Positions 6,367-7,609 of a DNA stretch of 7,609 nt are shown one piece after another. Numbering within the stretch: the stretch's first letter is position 1; every line of letters starts with the position of its first letter. The DNA is taken from contig CAZXOC010000328.1 in assembly GCA_964642165.1 (NCBI GenBank), positions 1 to 7,609 on the forward strand, read 5' to 3'. The stretch comes from CAYRVX01 sp964642165 (GTDB taxonomy: Bacteria; Planctomycetota; Phycisphaerae; SM23-33). The notes beneath the pieces were generated by a model. That model searched no databases. It was not told the DNA's origin and saw nothing but the letters and a program-made list of their open reading frames with translations. The translations under genes were made by a program, and so were the position numbers.

Positions 6367-7290
6367 CTACTTGCGTTTGCCGCCCTTTCCGATGACGCCG
6401 GAGCCGCCCTGGCCGATCACGCGGCCGGCGCCCTTGCCGATGACGGGGCCGCCTCCGACGATCCCGGCCTTCGCCTTGCCGGACTTGTTCTTCCCGCCTC
6501 GGCCCTTGTTCCTGTTCTTGCCCCGGCCCTTGTTGCGTCCCTTGTTCTTGCCCTTCTTGCCCTCGCCGGCGCGGTCCTTGCGCCGGACCGCGGCGATCTT
6601 GGCGTACTCCGACCGCTGCTTGTCGGTCAGGATCGTCCGGTAGACCTGGGCCTTGAGGGACTCGATCAGCTTGGCGTGCTTCTGCGGGTCCAGCGGCACG
6701 GGCAGGCGCTTGGCCTGGGCCTCGCAGAAGCCCCGCAGGCGCTCTTCCTGCCGGCGGGTCAGGAACAGCAGCGAGAACTCCTGGGTCAGCGCCTTCAGGA
6801 GGACGGGCAGGTTCCACTTCGCGCGTTGCTCGGGCGTCAGCACGGCGAACATCTTCTTCTCGTAGCTCGCCTCGAGCCGCTCGCGGGCCGCCGCCGCGCC
6901 CTTCACGAAGCCATCGAGCTGTCGTCGGGCGCCCTGGGCGTGCCGGCCCCCGCCGCCCGAGAGCTGCGAGAGCCGCGCGTTGGCCTTCTGGACCTTCGGC
7001 TCCCAGTCGCTGTCGTGCTTCGCCAGCGCCTGGTCGCGCGACTGCTTGAGCCGCCGGATGCGGTCCTGCTGCTCGTCCGTCAGGCCGACCTTCCCGGCCA
7101 CGGCGCTGAGGTTCTCTCCGAACGCGGCGGCCTTCGGCGCGGCGCTCTCCCGCTTGCCCTTCCTGGCCTTGTTGGCGTTGGCGCCCTTCTTGGCCTTGTT
7201 GCGCCCCTTGCCCTTCGCGTCGGCCAGCAGCGGCGCCGAAAGAGCGCCCAGCAGAGCCAACCCCGCCAGAACGACTGGGCCCTTGCTCAT
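6367..7290 (-). CDS. Secreted LTxxQ-motif protein with Lys/Gly-rich tail, paralogue 2
   Basis: This is a 307-aa protein. Residues 1-25 are a signal peptide (hydrophobic 6-22, probable cut after ADA at 23-25), followed by a basic linker (26-54) rich in Lys, Gly, Asn and Arg. The helical core (57-232) is colinear with the neighbour: LTDEQ (70-74), LTPEQRAKWN (151-160), EFSLLFL (171-177), VPLDP (198-202) and LTDKQ (221-225). Paralogue 1 ends soon after the third motif. This copy continues with a strongly basic low-complexity tail (244-275; Lys, Gly, Arg and Asn) and a Gly-rich end (277-304) holding three VIG[K/Q]G repeats, finishing KRK. The basic tail could bind polyanions such as nucleic acid or sulfated or acidic glycans; this is inference. 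The function is unknown; the Spy/CpxP relation rests on the motifs. The start is supported by the signal peptide and conserved leader. Confidence 0.85.
   Translation of the reverse strand: MSKGPVVLAGLALLGALSAPLLADAKGKGRNKAKKGANANKARKGKRESAAPKAAAFGENLSAVAGKVGLTDEQQDRIRRLKQSRDQALAKHDSDWEPKVQKANARLSQLSGGGGRHAQGARRQLDGFVKGAAAARERLEASYEKKMFAVLTPEQRAKWNLPVLLKALTQEFSLLFLTRRQEERLRGFCEAQAKRLPVPLDPQKHAKLIESLKAQVYRTILTDKQRSEYAKIAAVRRKDRAGEGKKGKNKGRNKGRGKNRNKGRGGKNKSGKAKAGIVGGGPVIGKGAGRVIGQGGSGVIGKGGKRK
6443..6546 (-). repeat. Coding low-complexity region: basic K/G/R/N repeats and VIG[K/Q]G repeats
   Basis: On the minus strand this part of paralogue 2 encodes degenerate Lys-Asn-Lys-Gly-Arg units (about residues 249-269), then the beginning of the Gly-rich end. 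The three VIG[K/Q]G units (residues 283-303) continue to about 6379. The DNA repeats are imperfect, so this is a diverged, not a freshly expanded, repeat. Confidence 0.6.
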
Positions 7291-7425
7291 GTGCGGATCT
7301 CATGCCCGGGGCGAAGGAGGTCCGGCGCCGTCCCCCGCCCCTGGAAGACGCGCCGCCCGGCACGCCGGCTCAGACAAGCCGCCGAGCACCGGCTGCGGAA
7401 CCTGCCCACACACGACACTACACGT
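7291..7425 (-). promoter_or_regulatory. Structured 5' leader of paralogue 2
   Basis: It carries GTGCGGATCTCA (7291-7302) next to the ATG, GGGGCGA (7308-7314), TCCCCCGCCCCTGG (7331-7344) and CCGGCACGCCGG (7357-7368), in the same order and within about 2 nt of the same distances from the ATG as in the leader at 6092-6234. CCCGGGGCG (7306-7313 region) can pair with CGCCCCTGG (7336-7344) with one mismatch, forming a long-loop stem. The ribosome site is only a weak GAGAT, so the leader may affect translation. Confidence 0.4.
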
Positions 7426-7454
7426 ATCCTACCACCGAACCGGCGGTTGGGCAA
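7426..7454 (-). promoter_or_regulatory. Promoter of paralogue 2 with inverted-repeat spacer
   Basis: Read on the minus strand: TTGCCC (7454-7449), a 17-nt spacer AACCGCCGGTTCGGTGG, then TAGGAT (7431-7426, 4 of 6 matches to TATAAT) preceded by an extended -10 TG. The spacer begins with the palindrome AACCGCCGGTT and matches the spacer of the other promoter at 14 of 17 positions. Confidence 0.55.
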
Positions 7455-7609
7455 GCGCCGATGCGGCTCTGCGGCCGCACGCGTCGGCCCCCTTCCAAGC
7501 GGGCGGACCGGGGCAACCAGCGGGGGGTCTCCCGGGGGCAACAGCGGGGCGCGGGGCCGCAGGCCCTTGGGCCCGGACCTTCGCGCCTCCGCTGTCGCCG
7601 CCGGGTCGG

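Noticed and set aside
5291..6395. Plus-strand open frames (315 and 312 codons) opposite paralogue 1
   Set aside because: They are Leu- or Ser/Arg-rich mirror images of the Glu/Lys/Arg-rich helical gene, without ribosome site or domain.
6379..6440. VIGKGG repeats resembling the GxxG loop of KH RNA-binding domains
   Set aside because: Only the short loop-like string is present; there is no surrounding alpha/beta KH fold, and the protein is exported.
7287..7541. 84-codon minus-strand open frame upstream of and overlapping the paralogue 2 start
   Set aside because: It covers the promoter and leader, and its Pro/Arg-rich product has no family features.
7553..7566. Small hairpin GGGCC-GCA-GGCCC near the right edge
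   Set aside because: A 5-bp stem with no T run in very GC-rich sequence is expected by chance, and no gene end is seen next to it.
7461..7609. Possible partial plus-strand gene starting at the ATG at 7461 and running off the right edge
   Set aside because: No ribosome site, Arg/Gly/Pro-rich nonsense-like translation, and no recognisable motif in any frame of this stretch.

Overview
This is a GC-rich (roughly 70%) bacterial chromosomal window with dense, clearly coding genes and no phage, transposon, tRNA, rRNA or CRISPR signal. Two different formylglycine-type sulfatases with twin-arginine leaders, a secreted sialidase-like propeller protein and two secreted LTxxQ-type proteins together suggest a Planctomycetota (or less likely Verrucomicrobiota) genome. 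That assignment is inferred from gene content, because no phylogenetic marker is present.

Left part, minus strand (1-2477): a probable operon read right to left, trkH (membrane K+ translocating subunit), then trkA (single-copy RCK regulatory subunit, 10 nt downstream), then, after 40 nt, the N-terminal 81 codons of a Tat-exported sulfatase that runs off the left edge.

Middle, plus strand (2675-5229): a divergent promoter region of about 200 nt separates trkH from a secreted BNR/Asp-box propeller protein (sialidase-like). Its stop codon overlaps the start of a complete 493-aa Tat-exported S1 sulfatase by 4 nt (ATGA). The pair looks translationally coupled and probably works on a sulfated glycan in the envelope or outside the cell. 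The propeller gene has no Shine-Dalgarno sequence, but a good sigma70-like promoter lies so close to its ATG that the mRNA would be essentially leaderless.

Right part, minus strand (5342-7290): two tandem paralogous secreted alpha-helical proteins with three LTxxQ-like motifs each (Spy/CpxP-like, but longer). They share about half of their residues in the core. The upstream copy carries an extra Lys/Gly/Arg/Asn-rich tail ending in three VIG[K/Q]G repeats. Each gene has its own promoter, and the two promoters and 5' leaders are clearly related. The 17-nt promoter spacer is 14/17 identical and contains an inverted repeat, and several blocks of the roughly 135-nt leaders are kept in order at almost identical distances from the ATG. 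A strong hairpin between the convergent sulfatase and the second LTxxQ gene probably ends transcription.

The most distinctive system here is this duplicated LTxxQ cassette with its shared promoter/operator and structured leader. The final 150 nt (7460-7609) contain no gene that I can support.
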